Shown: positions 40,616-51,284, numbered from the stretch's first letter. The stretch: 64,000 nt of DNA from Buchnera aphidicola (Sitobion avenae) (GCF_005082585.1 NZ_CP034855.1:572178-636177); one strand, 5' to 3'. Numbers and translations: made by a program. The notes: generated by a model not told the origin, from the sequence alone.

Positions 40616-42047
40616 CTATTTTATAAAATATGAATATTTCATTATTGGTAAATTGTCTGGTGGAAGAACTATAGTTGCACGTATTCCAAAAGATCTATAT
40701 TTCTGAACATAGTTATTATTATCATTTATATTTAAATCGGATAAGTTAGTAGCAACTAATTTAATGGAACCATCATTTAAAAAATCTATTTTATAAATAT
40801 TTCTTAAATTTTTTACTTGATATTGACTAATTTCTGGATGTTCAGACACTAATTGAAGATAAGATTGATATATAAATTTTTGATTTGCATACGTAGAAAT
40901 TAATTTTTGCGAATCTATATTTGGTACTATTTTCTTAAAATCACTTAATGTTTGATTTCGATTATTAACAGGAATGACATGATCATTTATTATAAAAATA
41001 AATGGATTGGAATCAGTCATAAATGTTTTATCTAAATTATTAGATAACTTTAAAGATTCATAGCTTTTTTGAAAATTTTTAATTGTAGCCCGAATATTAT
41101 GAAATGAATTTAATTGATCTGAAACTTTCCATTCACTGTCATTAATAAAATTATGATAATAAGATTCTTGAACATCTTTATTCATTCTTTTTCTAAAATT
41201 TTTATCTGTTTTTAATATGTTTTTTCTTCCTTCTAAATCAAAATTTTCATCTAATCTTTCAAAAGGATGAAAATTATTTCGATTATTAGGTTTAGGTGTA
41301 ACATTAAAAAGATCAGGAAATGAACTTTGATATCCAGGATGACGTGTATTCCCGTTAAATTCGTTAATAATTTTTATTTTTCCTTGATATCTAATTTTTT
41401 CAATAATAGCTCTCATGTAAACTTTTGAAGATTCAATAGTTCTTTTAAGATCTTCGATATGTTTAGATAAAGAAATAACAGACTCTGCGCTGGAATCCGA
41501 TTTTTCATCGCTATCATTAGATAAAAAAAATATTTTTTTAAACGTTGTACCATTGAATAAATTAATTGTTTCTTGTTTAATAGTTTCAAAAGTATTTACA
41601 ACGGTATCCTGCATTTTTTCAAGGATATTTTCAGCTATTTCTAAAAAATCAAAATCTAAGAATTCTTTATTAGAACATTCTTTTTGATCGTCAAGAAAAT
41701 TTAAATGGGATTTTTCAGGAATTTTTTTTTATGAGTGTATTTTGAATTGTTTGATTGTTTGTATCTATATCATACTTTTTAAGAATATTTTTTTCTATTT
41801 TTTTTTGCATTATATCCAATAAAAATAAAGAATTTTTATATGAATTTTCTAATTCAATTAACTTTTTTTTATCTTGAAAAGTATTTAATTCTTTAGAATT
41901 ATAATGATTGCTAACATTAGTTTTTTGAAGTTTATTTATTTTTTTTTTTATTTTTAACATTTCTTTTATAGCATCTTGAGACATCTCTATTTTATTTAGA
42001 TTGTTTTTATTTACTATATCTATGTTAGATAAAAAATTAGATGACAT
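40616..42047 (-). pseudogene. Unrecognised Buchnera orphan gene, split by a one-base frameshift
   Basis: I do not recognise this protein outside Buchnera. The first frame starts ATG 42047 with a ribosome-type leader and encodes a Lys/Asn-rich helical, coiled-coil-like segment (108 residues ending NTLIKK) before a stop at 41715. A second frame on the same strand is open from 41728 to 40616 with no ATG until 41614. Both overlap across nine T at 41722-41730 (A9 in the gene). Removing one A joins them into about 476 residues. The C-terminal part is hydrophilic with no membrane segment, signal peptide or known catalytic motif. It may correspond to one of the few Buchnera-specific ORFs reported in the first Buchnera genome. 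Convergent with coaD, divergent from rsmJ. Confidence 0.7.
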
Positions 42048-42203
42048 AATATTTTTGTCCTTTATATGAATTATTTTTTAACATGTTTTTTATACAACAT
42101 ATTTTGTTAAACTTAAATTATATAAAAAATTGTTAATTTGCATTATAATTGAATTTTTCTAAAAGTCAATTATTAATTTTAAAAAATAAAAAAGATAAAA
42201 AAT

Positions 42204-42944
42204 ATGAAAGTATATTTAGAATTTCAGTCTTATAATGAAAGAATATATAACTTAATCAACTTACTTAAATTAGAACATGATGAAAATGCTTCTATATCTT
42301 TAATAATGAATCGTGACTCATTAGAATTATATAATCGTGAAAATACGAAACAAAAACCTATAAAAGTTGATTTTACTTCAAAAAAAAATAATTATCGATG
42401 TTTTCATTTTAAAAAAAAAAATGAAGTCTTATCTAAAGTTATAGGAATAAAAAAATCTTATTTTCCTTCTATACTAGATGTTACTGCCGGTTTAGGTAAT
42501 GATGCTTTTATGTTTTCTTTTTTAGGATGTCAAGTTACAATGATAGAGCGAAATCCAATAGTTGCTGCTTTATTAAAAGATGGTTTGCAAAGAGGGTATG
42601 AAGATAAAAAAATAGGTTATTGGTTAAAAAAAAGACTTCATTTAATAGTAGAAGATAGTTTTAATATGTTTAAAATGCCTATTTCACAACCAGATATAAT
42701 TTATTTAGATCCAATGTATCCTTCTCATCATAAAAAATCTTTACCTAAAAAAAATATGCAGATTTTTAGAAAATTAATAGGATATGATTTTAATACTGAA
42801 AAATTATTAAATATTTCTAGAAAATTAGCAAAAAATAGAATTATTGTAAAACGCCCCAATTATGCAAAACCTTTATCCGAAGATAAAGTGAATTTTATTG
42901 TTACGACAAGAAATCATCGTTTTGATATATATCAACCTTTTTAA
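42204..42944 (+). CDS. rsmJ: 16S rRNA (guanine1516-N2)-methyltransferase RsmJ
   Basis: SAM-dependent methylation of 16S rRNA G1516. It has 246 residues (E. coli YhiQ 250). LEHDENAS, the SAM site ILDVTAGLGNDAFMFSFLG, ERNPIVAALLKDGL, the catalytic IIYLDPMYP and the end VTTRNHRFDIYQPF match the family closely. ATG 42204. In E. coli it is not next to coaD but lies near pitA and prlC; here pitA is the convergent neighbour. Confidence 0.95.
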   Translation: MKVYLEFQSYNERIYNLINLLKLEHDENASISLIMNRDSLELYNRENTKQKPIKVDFTSKKNNYRCFHFKKKNEVLSKVIGIKKSYFPSILDVTAGLGNDAFMFSFLGCQVTMIERNPIVAALLKDGLQRGYEDKKIGYWLKKRLHLIVEDSFNMFKMPISQPDIIYLDPMYPSHHKKSLPKKNMQIFRKLIGYDFNTEKLLNISRKLAKNRIIVKRPNYAKPLSEDKVNFIVTTRNHRFDIYQPF

Positions 42945-42950
42945 AATAAC

Positions 42951-42979
42951 AGGAGTACATATATTTTGCACGTACCCCT
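42951..42979. terminator. Terminator between convergent rsmJ and pitA
   Basis: AGGAGTAC (42951-42958) pairs with GTACCCCT (42972-42979). Read on the minus strand all 8 pairs form (one G-U) and an AT-rich tail follows, so it best serves pitA; on the plus strand there is one A-C mismatch. Confidence 0.55.
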
Positions 42980-43008
42980 ATTTAAAATTTCTAAGTACTT
43001 TTAATTAT

Positions 43009-44463
43009 TTATATTAAAAATAGCGCCATCCAATATAAAAATCCAGATAATAAAATTGAAACAGGTAAAGTTAACATCCATGCTAAAGCTATATTTTTAA
43101 CAGTTTTCATTTGAATTCCATCACCATCAATCAACATAGTACCTGCAACCGAAGATGAAAGTATATGTGTAGTAGAAACTGGTATACCTGTATAACTCGC
43201 TATTCCAATAGAAAAAGAAGCTGTTATTTGTGCTGACATAGCTTGTGCATATGTCATTCTTTTTTTTCCTATTTTTTCACCGATAGTAACTACTATACGT
43301 TTCCAACCTATCATTGTTCCTATTGATAAAGATAACGCGACAATTAATATAATCCACATAGGTGCATATTCAATTGTTTTAAGTATTATTTTTTTACTGT
43401 CTATTAAAAAATATTTCTCTTTAGAACTAACGTTAGAAGATTTCACTGTTCTGTCAATTGACTCGGAAATATACAATAAAAAATGACGTAATTGAAATCT
43501 TTGTTTAAGACTTAGTTTATTATAGTTAGATATATTTTTTAATAATAATTTAGTACTTTGAATATTTTTTATAAAATCATAAAATTGAGAGTTTGTAACT
43601 GAATTATTCGTTTCATTTAATGTGTTAGTAGTCTTTTTTAAATAGTATTCTTCTAAATTATTTAGTGTTTTTTTCGTATAATTTATTTCATATTTATCAG
43701 CATGTAAATTTACTAAAAAAGAAGCAGGAGCAATTCCTATAAGTACAAGCATTATTAATCCAATTCCTTTTTGTCCATCATTTGCACCATGAGCATAACT
43801 AACTCCAATAGATGATAAAATAAGCGCTATTCTAATTAATAATGGTGGTATTTTTTTACCGTCTATTTTTTCTCGTTCTAATGGTGTCATATGAATACGA
43901 TAAAAAATCTTATTGTTTTTTAAAAAATATCGTAGTAAAAAAATTAAGCCCCCAGCTATTATTAATCCAATGATAGGAGAAAAAATAAGAGATAAAAAAA
44001 CACTTGTCATCTTAGGAATATTGAGCGCATCTAATAAAGATGAACCTGTCACTATTGCATTTGTTAAACCTATTCCAATAATTGCTCCAATTAAAGAATG
44101 TGAACTCGATGCGGGTAAACATAAATACCATGTAAATAAGTTCCAAATTATAGCTGCTAATAACATTGAAAAAACCATAGAAAGAGCATTTTTAGAAGTA
44201 GTATTTAATAATAAATCATTTGGTAATAAATGAACAATTGCATACGCAACAGTTAAACCTCCTAATAAAACACCCATAAAATTGAAAAAACCAGACATTA
44301 TAACTGCAATATGCGCAGATATTGCTCGAGTATATATTAAAGTTGATACTGCATTCGCTGTATCATGGAAACCATTAATAGCTTCATAAAATAAAACAAA
44401 AAATAAAGCTAAAAAAATCCATAAACTATGATTCAAATCAGAACAAGAAAATAAATATAGCAT
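43009..44463 (-). CDS. pitA: Low-affinity inorganic phosphate transporter PitA
   Basis: Inner-membrane metal-phosphate:H+ symporter. It has 484 residues (E. coli 499). Two halves with the family repeats are visible: [21 protein letters not shown] in the first and [14 protein letters not shown] in the second, plus [16 protein letters not shown] and [17 protein letters not shown]. Multiple membrane segments flank a hydrophilic middle loop (about 255-355). ATG at 44463. As the only phosphate transporter seen here it could be the main phosphate route, which is inference. Confidence 0.95.
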   Translation of the reverse strand: MLYLFSCSDLNHSLWIFLALFFVLFYEAINGFHDTANAVSTLIYTRAISAHIAVIMSGFFNFMGVLLGGLTVAYAIVHLLPNDLLLNTTSKNALSMVFSMLLAAIIWNLFTWYLCLPASSSHSLIGAIIGIGLTNAIVTGSSLLDALNIPKMTSVFLSLIFSPIIGLIIAGGLIFLLRYFLKNNKIFYRIHMTPLEREKIDGKKIPPLLIRIALILSSIGVSYAHGANDGQKGIGLIMLVLIGIAPASFLVNLHADKYEINYTKKTLNNLEEYYLKKTTNTLNETNNSVTNSQFYDFIKNIQSTKLLLKNISNYNKLSLKQRFQLRHFLLYISESIDRTVKSSNVSSKEKYFLIDSKKIILKTIEYAPMWIILIVALSLSIGTMIGWKRIVVTIGEKIGKKRMTYAQAMSAQITASFSIGIASYTGIPVSTTHILSSSVAGTMLIDGDGIQMKTVKNIALAWMLTLPVSILLSGFLYWMALFLI

Positions 44464-44617
44464 AATCTTTAAGCCGTTTTGATGAATTGAACTAAGTTTA
44501 TTATCTGTGAGAAACTATGTTTGAGGAAAGTAAAATATAAATTTTATTTTATACACTATAAAAAAATATATTAGCTAGCAATATAATAATATTTTTATAA
44601 ATATTACTAAATTTTTT

Positions 44618-45835
44618 TTAACAATTTTTACTTCTTAATTTAAAAGATAAAAAAACTCCAAGAAATAACATTAATATAATAAAAATAGAAATTCCAAGCC
44701 ATTGCATATGAAACCAAAAAAAACCACCAAATGTACCAAACACACTAGAACCTAAATAATAAAAGAACAAATACAAAGATGTAGCCTGAATTTTAGCAAT
44801 ATTTGCATATGAACCAACCCAACTACTAGCAGTAGAATGAGATGCAAAAAAACCACCAGAAAAAATTATTAAACCTAAAATTACTATTAATAATTGATTG
44901 TATTGTGTAATAAAAACACCAAGTATCATCAAAAATAATGATGCGATAAGAATATTGTTTCTATGGTATTTGCTAATTAACATACCAGCTTTAGGAGAAC
45001 TATATACTCCAGTTAAATAAATAATAGATAATAAACCTATACTAGATGGACAAAGAAAAAAAGGTTCTAACATTAAACGATAGCCAATATAATTAAAAAT
45101 AGTGACAAAACTACCCATTAATATAAATCCTATGACAAATAAAATAAATAATAATGGATTTTTTAATTGTAAATAAAAACGATTTAAAAATTTATTAAGA
45201 TCAATAGAAATTGATGAAAAGTTTTTAGAGGGAGGTAAAAAATATAAAAAAAAAGAAGATGATATTAATGAGAATAAACCAATAATCATTAATGAAATAT
45301 TCCAAGAAAATTTTTCTGCTAAAATACTGCTTAATAACCTTCCTGAAAAACCACCTATAGTATTTCCGCTAATATATAAACCCATACAAAAAGATAAGGA
45401 ATTAGGATGTATTTCTTCACTAATATATGTCATGGCAACAGCTACAACACCACTTAAAGCCAAACCAGTTAATGAACGTAATAAAACAATACTTGTCCAA
45501 CTATTCATCATTGAACATATAATAGTTAATATTGCAGCGATAAACAAAGAAGTAGACATAATTGATTTTCTACCAATTACATCAGATAAAGGCCCGGTAA
45601 AAAGCATTCCTAAAGCCATTGTGATAGTTGCTGCAGAAAGAGATAAACTACTTTCGGCAGGAGTTAAAAAAAATTGTTTAGAAAATATTGGTAAAATTGA
45701 TTGTACGCAATACAAAATAGAAAAAGTAGCAAAACCACCTGAAAACAGAGCTAAAATCACTTGATTAAATTTTTTTGTATTTTTTTTTATATATTGTTTT
45801 TTTAGCGAGTCTTTTTTATTTTCTAATAAAATCAA
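44618..45835 (-). CDS. ynfM: Major facilitator transporter, YnfM family
   Basis: Inner-membrane transporter with 12 predicted segments; 405 residues (E. coli YnfM 417). Closely matches YnfM: FTGPLSDVIGRKSIM (MFS loop 2-3 motif), MTYISEEIHP, MGLYISGNTIGGFSGRL and LYLFFYYLGSSVFGTFGGFFW. The substrate is not known; E. coli YnfM has been linked to arabinose efflux on weak grounds. It is one of the few transporter genes kept, so it may carry a metabolite exchanged with the host; that is inference. dapF ends 32 bases upstream on the same strand. Confidence 0.85.
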   Translation of the reverse strand: MILLENKKDSLKKQYIKKNTKKFNQVILALFSGGFATFSILYCVQSILPIFSKQFFLTPAESSLSLSAATITMALGMLFTGPLSDVIGRKSIMSTSLFIAAILTIICSMMNSWTSIVLLRSLTGLALSGVVAVAMTYISEEIHPNSLSFCMGLYISGNTIGGFSGRLLSSILAEKFSWNISLMIIGLFSLISSSFFLYFLPPSKNFSSISIDLNKFLNRFYLQLKNPLLFILFVIGFILMGSFVTIFNYIGYRLMLEPFFLCPSSIGLLSIIYLTGVYSSPKAGMLISKYHRNNILIASLFLMILGVFITQYNQLLIVILGLIIFSGGFFASHSTASSWVGSYANIAKIQATSLYLFFYYLGSSVFGTFGGFFWFHMQWLGISIFIILMLFLGVFLSFKLRSKNC

Positions 45836-45866
45836 AATATAACCTCTTTGTTAGTAAGAAAATAGT

Positions 45867-46721
45867 TTATATATATATACAACCATCATAAACATGTTCT
45901 GCAGGTCCTATCATATAGAGAGAAGTTCCAAAACCTTTCCACATTATAATTAATTTTCCACCCAATAATTCAACTTTAACAATATTAAAGAGTAATTTTT
46001 GTGCGATACCCATTGCAACTGCAGCACAAGCGGCACTTCCACAAGATTGTGTTTCACCTACATCACGTTCATATACTCTTAACTTAATATGATTTTTATT
46101 GATAATTTCTATAAAACTTACATTTATACCTTCTGGGAACATTGAATTTTCTGCTATACGTTTACCAATAATTTTCACGGGAGCATTTTTAATGCATTCT
46201 ACTTTAATAATACAATGAGGATTGCCCATAGACACTAAACCACAGATTAAATTTTCACTATGAAGTTTTATTGAAAAATTTTTGCATGAATTTTTTTTTA
46301 GTAAAGAGAAATCATAAAATTTAAAATCAGGTTCATTCATATTGACTTTAATTCTATTTTTAAGTAGAAACTCAATAATTAAATGTTTTTTTTTAGTACT
46401 AACCAAAATTTTATTTTTATTAGTTAATTTTTTTAATAATAAAAAAAGACCAAAACATCGAGCACCATTTCCACATTGCTCAACTTCATTACCATTAGAA
46501 TTAAAAATTCGGTAATGAAAATCAAATAACTCATTAGTTGATTTTTCTATAAGTAATAATTGATCAAAACCAATCCCAGTATATCGATTAGATAATTTTT
46601 TTATCATAAATGATGATAAAATAAAATTTTCTTTAATACAATTAATAACCATAAAATCATTACCTAATCCATGCATTTTAGAAAAATGTATTTTTTTTTT
46701 ATTGTTGTAATATAAGTTCAT
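45867..46721 (-). CDS. dapF: Diaminopimelate epimerase
   Basis: Converts LL- to meso-diaminopimelate for lysine and peptidoglycan. It has 284 residues (E. coli 274); a 10-residue N-terminal extension [10 protein letters not shown] precedes the family start [14 protein letters not shown]. Catalytic Cys pair: Cys83 in EQCGNGARC and the second in [12 protein letters not shown] (near 227). The start at 46721 is supported by GAGG 4 bases upstream. In E. coli dapF is beside cyaY; here cyaY is divergent next to it. Confidence 0.96.
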   Translation of the reverse strand: MNLYYNNKKKIHFSKMHGLGNDFMVINCIKENFILSSFMIKKLSNRYTGIGFDQLLLIEKSTNELFDFHYRIFNSNGNEVEQCGNGARCFGLFLLLKKLTNKNKILVSTKKKHLIIEFLLKNRIKVNMNEPDFKFYDFSLLKKNSCKNFSIKLHSENLICGLVSMGNPHCIIKVECIKNAPVKIIGKRIAENSMFPEGINVSFIEIINKNHIKLRVYERDVGETQSCGSAACAAVAMGIAQKLLFNIVKVELLGGKLIIMWKGFGTSLYMIGPAEHVYDGCIYI

Positions 46722-46895
46722 TTTGCCTCTTAATAATCATTTGATGATTTTATAATATTATTTTCTGATAGTCTTAATATTTTAATATTACGTTAATTAT
46801 TCAATTTAAAAAATAAGATAATATTTATTATGTAAATTTGATTATTTTTATTTTTTATAATTTGTTATAATAAAATTTAAATTAAGGACTATTTT

Positions 46896-47246
46896 ATGAA
46901 AAAAAAAATAACTTTTCAAAAAGAAAATAAAAATTTTTATATATTAGTAAACGATTTGTTTTTAAAAATAGAAGATAATTTAAATTTATATGATAATGAA
47001 ATTGATCTTGATTATCAGATTCAAGATTATGTCATGACTATTACTTTTAACAAAAAAAGTTTAATAATAATTAATAAACAAGAATCATTACAACAAATCT
47101 GGTTAGCTACAAAAAAAAATGGATATCATTTTAATTATAAAAATAATCAATGGATCTGCAATCGTAGTGGTGAAAATTTTTGGAAAATTTTTGAAAATGC
47201 ATGCTCTGTTCAATCTAATAAAATTTTAATTTTTTCTAAAAAATAA
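46896..47246 (+). CDS. cyaY: CyaY, bacterial frataxin
   Basis: Iron-binding regulator of IscS. It has 116 residues (E. coli 106). Shows the acidic N-terminal helix region ([23 protein letters not shown]), the sheet [23 protein letters not shown] and [19 protein letters not shown]. Fits the frataxin family, with an iron-binding acidic ridge that is somewhat reduced. ATG 46896 with AAGGA upstream. Works with iscS/iscU at 57-59 kb. Confidence 0.93.
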   Translation: MKKKITFQKENKNFYILVNDLFLKIEDNLNLYDNEIDLDYQIQDYVMTITFNKKSLIIINKQESLQQIWLATKKNGYHFNYKNNQWICNRSGENFWKIFENACSVQSNKILIFSKK

Positions 47247-47361
47247 TATTTATTTAATGAAAAAATATATACATATAAAAAAATGATAATATTTTGCGTT
47301 TTTACTAATATAAAAAAATATTTTTATTTCACATAATTATAAAAAATATATCTATATTAAT

Positions 47362-48318
47362 ATGAATTTTAATATCTATAAAAAAACACTAAGAATTGCA
47401 ACTAGAAAAAGCCCATTAGCCTTAGAACAAACTAAATATGTTCAAAAAAAAATACTATCTTTATATCCAGATTTGAATATAAAATTAGTACCTATTGTTA
47501 CTCATGGAGATAATATTTTAAATCAATCTCTTTCAAAAATTGGAGGAAAAGGTTTATTTATTAAAGAACTAGAACGCGCTCTACTTGAAAACAAAGCAGA
47601 TATTGCAATTCATTCTATGAAAGATCTGCCAGTAAATATCACAAAAGAATTATCTTTAGTTAGTATATGTAAAAGAGGAAATGCTTTAGATTCACTAGTT
47701 TCTAATAATTATGAATCAATCAATAAGTTACCTAAAGGAGCTACAGTCGGCACTTCTAGTTTAAGAAGACAATGTCAATTAATTACGTATCGTCCAGATT
47801 TAATTGTTTCTCCTTTAAGAGGTAATATAGGGACTCGATTAAATAAATTAGATCAAGGCAAATATGATGCAATTATTCTTGCTACTGAAGGATTGAATAG
47901 ATTAAATCTAAAAAATAGAATTACTCAAATTATACCTGCGGAGTTATCTCTACCTTCATGTGGTCAAGGTGCTATTGGTATTCAATCTAGACTACATGAT
48001 AAAAAAGTTCTATTTTTTTTATCTCATCTTAATCATATTAATACTGTTATTGAAATTAATGCAGAAAGAGCATTTTGTAGAAAATTAGAATCGGGATGTC
48101 AAATTCCGATTGGAAGTTATGCTGTTTTAAAAAAAAATAAAATTTGGTTAAGAGGATTGGTAGGTTCACCTAACGGTAAAACAATATTAAAAGGAGAAAG
48201 AATAGGTTCGTATAACACAGGAGAAAAGATGGGATATTCACTTGCTGATGAATTGCTTAGAAATGGAGCTAAAAATATTCTTAACAATCTTCATGTTAAA
48301 CAATTTTATTATATATGA
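47362..48318 (+). CDS. hemC: Porphobilinogen deaminase
   Basis: Assembles four porphobilinogens into hydroxymethylbilane. It has 318 residues (E. coli 313). Motifs: [14 protein letters not shown], the flexible [44 protein letters not shown], and the dipyrromethane cofactor Cys in [13 protein letters not shown]. The TGA stop overlaps the hemD ATG (ATGA), so the two are translationally coupled as in E. coli. Confidence 0.97.
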   Translation: MNFNIYKKTLRIATRKSPLALEQTKYVQKKILSLYPDLNIKLVPIVTHGDNILNQSLSKIGGKGLFIKELERALLENKADIAIHSMKDLPVNITKELSLVSICKRGNALDSLVSNNYESINKLPKGATVGTSSLRRQCQLITYRPDLIVSPLRGNIGTRLNKLDQGKYDAIILATEGLNRLNLKNRITQIIPAELSLPSCGQGAIGIQSRLHDKKVLFFLSHLNHINTVIEINAERAFCRKLESGCQIPIGSYAVLKKNKIWLRGLVGSPNGKTILKGERIGSYNTGEKMGYSLADELLRNGAKNILNNLHVKQFYYI

Positions 48319-49071
48319 AAATACTAGTAATACGACCCTCTCCTACAGGAGAAGAGTTAGCAAATGATCTAAATAGCATTGGCATACCTTCTTGGCATTT
48401 TTCATTGTTTGATTTTTGTCCAAGCTCCAGTTCAATTAGTTTATCAAAAAAAATTAATATATTATATCAATCAAAAATTATTCTTATTTTTTCTAAAAAA
48501 TCTGTTTATTATACAAATTTATATTTGAAGAAAAATAATTTAAAGTGGCCTTTTCATGCAAGATATTATGCTATTGGGGAAAGTACTGCTTTTTTTCTCT
48601 ACAACTATATAAAAAAAAATTTTTTTTCCTACAAAAAAAGAAAATAGTGAAGAATTATTAAAAATATTATATAAAGATAAAATAAAAAATAGCAGAATAA
48701 CTTTATTACAAGGAGAAAACGGACGAAAACTAATAGAAAAAAAATTAAAAAAAGAAGGTTTTAAAGTTTGTTTGATTGAATGTTATAAAAGAGTTTTAAA
48801 AATTTTTGATGCTAATATAGAGATTAAAAAATGGTATTCATATAAAATAAATACTTTAGTAGTAGCAAGTGGTGAATCTTTATATCAATTAAAAAACATT
48901 GTTCATAAAAATAATCAAAAGAGATGGCTATTTAAATGTAAAATTTTTGTTGTTGGTCAAAGATTATCAATAATAGCAAAAAAACTAGGATGGAAAAATA
49001 TAATAATTTCAAAATATGCTAATAATAAATATTTTCTTAGCGTAATTAAAAAAGAAAATATTAAAAGTTAA
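48315..49071 (+). pseudogene. hemD: Uroporphyrinogen-III synthase HemD, frameshifted in an A/T tract
   Basis: Closes hydroxymethylbilane to uroporphyrinogen III. The first frame (48315-48647) starts [19 protein letters not shown] and reaches YYAIGESTAFFLYNYIKK, the E. coli-like FAIG element. The rest continues in the next frame, open from 48613, with FPTKKENSEELL, LLQGENGRKLIEKKLKKEG, CYKRVL and a C-terminus like E. coli. Both frames overlap A9T8 at 48611-48627; deleting one base restores about 251 residues (E. coli 246). All domains are otherwise conserved, so either slippage rescues it, it is a very young pseudogene, or the count is a sequencing error. Confidence 0.88.
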
Positions 49072-49076
49072 TTTTT

Positions 49077-49153
49077 TGGTCGGCGAAAGAGGATTTGAAC
49101 CTCTGACCTACTGGTCCCAAACCAGTTGCGCTACCAAGCTGCGCTATTCGCCG
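49077..49153 (-). tRNA. proM: tRNA-Pro (UGG)
   Basis: 77 bases with encoded CCA. Acceptor CGGCGAA/TTCGCCG, anticodon loop TTTGGGA giving UGG (complement of 49117-49119). Third in an Arg-His-Pro cluster, as E. coli argX-hisR-leuT-proM without leuT. Its 3' end is five bases from the hemD stop on the other strand. Confidence 0.96.
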
Positions 49154-49180
49154 TTTTGAAGCTAAAAATTTTTATTTTTT

Positions 49181-49257
49181 TGGGGTGGCTAATGGGATTT
49201 GAACCCATGACCACTGGAATCACAATCCAGCACTCTACCAACTGAGCTATAGCCACC
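49181..49257 (-). tRNA. hisR: tRNA-His (GUG)
   Basis: 77 bases with encoded CCA and the extra 5' G (G-1) opposite C73 that marks tRNA-His. Anticodon arm CTGGATTGTGATTCCAG gives GUG. Middle of the Arg-His-Pro cluster. Confidence 0.97.
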
Positions 49258-49288
49258 AATTTAAAATTTTTTTATAAAAAAAAATAAG

Positions 49289-49362
49289 TGCGCTCGACAG
49301 GATTTGAACCTGACACCTCTACCTTCGGAAGGTAGCGCTCTATCCAAATGAGCTACGAGCGC
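49289..49362 (-). tRNA. argX: tRNA-Arg (CCG)
   Basis: 74 bases without encoded CCA. Acceptor GCGCTCG/CGAGCGC, anticodon loop TTCCGAA giving CCG, which reads CGG, a very rare codon in such an AT-rich genome. First gene of the cluster after a strong promoter. Confidence 0.95.
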
Positions 49363-49379
49363 ATTAATATAACAATTAG

Positions 49380-49408
49380 ATTTTAAAATTAATAACACCT
49401 CTTGTCCA
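49380..49408 (-). promoter_or_regulatory. Sigma-70 promoter of the Arg-His-Pro tRNA cluster
   Basis: On the minus strand -35 TGGACA (complement of 49403-49408), spacer of exactly 17 bases, -10 TAAAAT (complement of 49380-49385), each one base from consensus. The -10 box ends 17 bases before the first tRNA. Confidence 0.7.
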
Positions 49409-49569
49409 GCTTTTTTTTGGAAAATTTCTATATTGTAAATATTATTATAGATAATATAATGAATGTTATTATTAAATACCCTGATTTTTAAAAAACAAAA
49501 TAAAATTTTTTACAAAAGATTTACGAGATATCAATTTAATATTTATCAAGATTGAAAATATTTTAAAAT

Positions 49570-50829
49570 TTATGAACGTTTCATCATGTCAAAAAATTCA
49601 TCATTTGTTTTAGTCATAGATAGTTTGTTAAGTAAAAATTCCATTGCATCTATTTCACTCATAGGATGAATAATTTTCCTTAGAATCCACATTTTTTGAA
49701 GTTCATCTGGCAAAGTCAATAGCTCTTCTTTTCTGGTTCCAGATCTATTGTAGTCAATAGCGGGAAATACACGCTTTTCTGCAATTTTTCTAGACAATGG
49801 GAGTTCCATATTTCCTGTTCCTTTAAATTCTTCGTAAATCACTTCATCCATTTTAGAACCAGTATCTACTAAAGCAGTTGCAATAATCGTTAAACTTCCT
49901 CCTTCTTCTACATTTCGTGCGGCACCAAAAAATCTTTTAGGTCTATGTAAAGCATTGGCATCAACTCCTCCTGTTAAAACTTTTCCAGAGGCTGGTACTA
50001 CTGTATTATAAGCTCTTGCCAAACGAGTAATTGAATCAAGTAAAATAATTACATCTTTTTTGTGTTCTACTAATCGTTTTGCTTTTTCAATAACCATTTC
50101 TGCCACTTGAACATGTCTTGATGCAGGCTCGTCAAAAGTAGATGCAACTACTTCTCCTTTGACCAATCTTTGCATTTCTGTAACTTCTTCTGGTCTTTCA
50201 TCAATTAATAATACCATTAAAACACAATCAGGATGATTATAAGCGATACTTTGTGCTATATTTTGAAGTAATATTGTTTTTCCGGCTTTTGGAGGTGCAA
50301 CAATTAATCCACGTTGTCCTCGTCCAATAGGTGATGCTAAATCTAAAACTCTTGCCGTTAAATCTTCGGTTGATCCATTGCCACGTTCCATTCTTAATCT
50401 AGAATTAGCATGTAGTGGTGTTAAATTTTCAAATAATATTTTACTTCTAGCATTTTCAGGTTTATCATAATTTACTTCGTTTACTTTAAGTAAAGCAAAA
50501 TATCTTTCACCTTCTTTAGGTGGTCTTATTTTTCCTGCAATAGTATCACCTGTACGTAAATTAAATCTGCGAATTTGACTTGGTGAAACATAAATATCAT
50601 CAGGACCAGCTAAATAAGAACTATCTGCAGAACGTAGAAATCCAAATCCATCTTGTAATATTTCTAAAACGCCGTCTCCAAATATATCTTCTCCACTTTT
50701 TGCGTGTTGTTTAAGGATGGCAAAAATAATATCTTGTTTACGCATACGCGCTAAATTTTCCAACCCCATTTTTTCACCAAGAGTAATTAATTCAGAAACT
50801 GGCATATTTTTAAGTGCGGTAAGATTCAT
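49570..50829 (-). CDS. rho: Transcription termination factor Rho
   Basis: Hexameric RNA helicase that ends transcription. It has 419 residues, exactly as E. coli. N-terminal [15 protein letters not shown], the cold-shock RNA-binding domain [17 protein letters not shown], Walker [13 protein letters not shown], the Q-loop/R-loop region [17 protein letters not shown] and RKEELLTLP are intact. ATG at 50829. trxA is 113 bases upstream on the same strand, as in E. coli. No rhoL leader peptide was recognised. Confidence 0.98.
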   Translation of the reverse strand: MNLTALKNMPVSELITLGEKMGLENLARMRKQDIIFAILKQHAKSGEDIFGDGVLEILQDGFGFLRSADSSYLAGPDDIYVSPSQIRRFNLRTGDTIAGKIRPPKEGERYFALLKVNEVNYDKPENARSKILFENLTPLHANSRLRMERGNGSTEDLTARVLDLASPIGRGQRGLIVAPPKAGKTILLQNIAQSIAYNHPDCVLMVLLIDERPEEVTEMQRLVKGEVVASTFDEPASRHVQVAEMVIEKAKRLVEHKKDVIILLDSITRLARAYNTVVPASGKVLTGGVDANALHRPKRFFGAARNVEEGGSLTIIATALVDTGSKMDEVIYEEFKGTGNMELPLSRKIAEKRVFPAIDYNRSGTRKEELLTLPDELQKMWILRKIIHPMSEIDAMEFLLNKLSMTKTNDEFFDMMKRS

Positions 50830-50942
50830 AATGGTGGGTTCTTAGTAAAATCGGGGTATATCTCGAAATAAAAATTATGACATAAATTTAAAATTTATTG
50901 ATAAATTTTAAATAGAATTAAATTTTTAATATTTTAAATTAT

Positions 50943-51284
50943 CTATTTTTGAACGATACTAGCTAGCATTTCATCTAAAAACTCTTTGAGTTGTAGCTTA
51001 GACATTGCTCCTACTTTTGTAGCAAGAACTTCGCCGTTATAAAATAACAATAATGAAGGAATACTTCTTACAGAATATAATGGAGCAGTTTTTGGGTTTT
51101 CTTCAATATTTAATTTTCCAAAAATTATTTTATTTAAATATTCTTTAGATGTTTCTTCTAAAACAGGTGCTAATATTTTGCAAGGATTGCACCATTCAGC
51201 CCAAAAATCAACTAAAAAAAAACTTTTTGAGTTTAAAACTTTTTCTTTAAAATTTTGATCGGTTAGTTCGATTATTTTATTCAT
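50943..51284 (-). CDS. trxA: Thioredoxin with CNPC active site
   Basis: Disulfide reductant for ribonucleotide reductase, PAPS reductase and others. It has 113 residues (E. coli 109). The fold motifs [46 protein letters not shown] are typical. The active site is Trp31-Cys32-Asn33-Pro34-Cys35, CNPC in place of the nearly universal CGPC; both Cys, the Trp and the cis-Pro (SIPS) are kept. The four extra residues are a C-terminal SIVQK-like tail. Rho lies downstream. Confidence 0.94.
   Translation of the reverse strand: MNKIIELTDQNFKEKVLNSKSFFLVDFWAEWCNPCKILAPVLEETSKEYLNKIIFGKLNIEENPKTAPLYSVRSIPSLLLFYNGEVLATKVGAMSKLQLKEFLDEMLASIVQK

Noticed and set aside
41715-42047. N-terminal orphan frame as an independent 110-residue gene
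   Set aside because: The downstream frame has no start near its open end and overlaps exactly at the A9 tract, so one frameshifted gene is the simpler reading.
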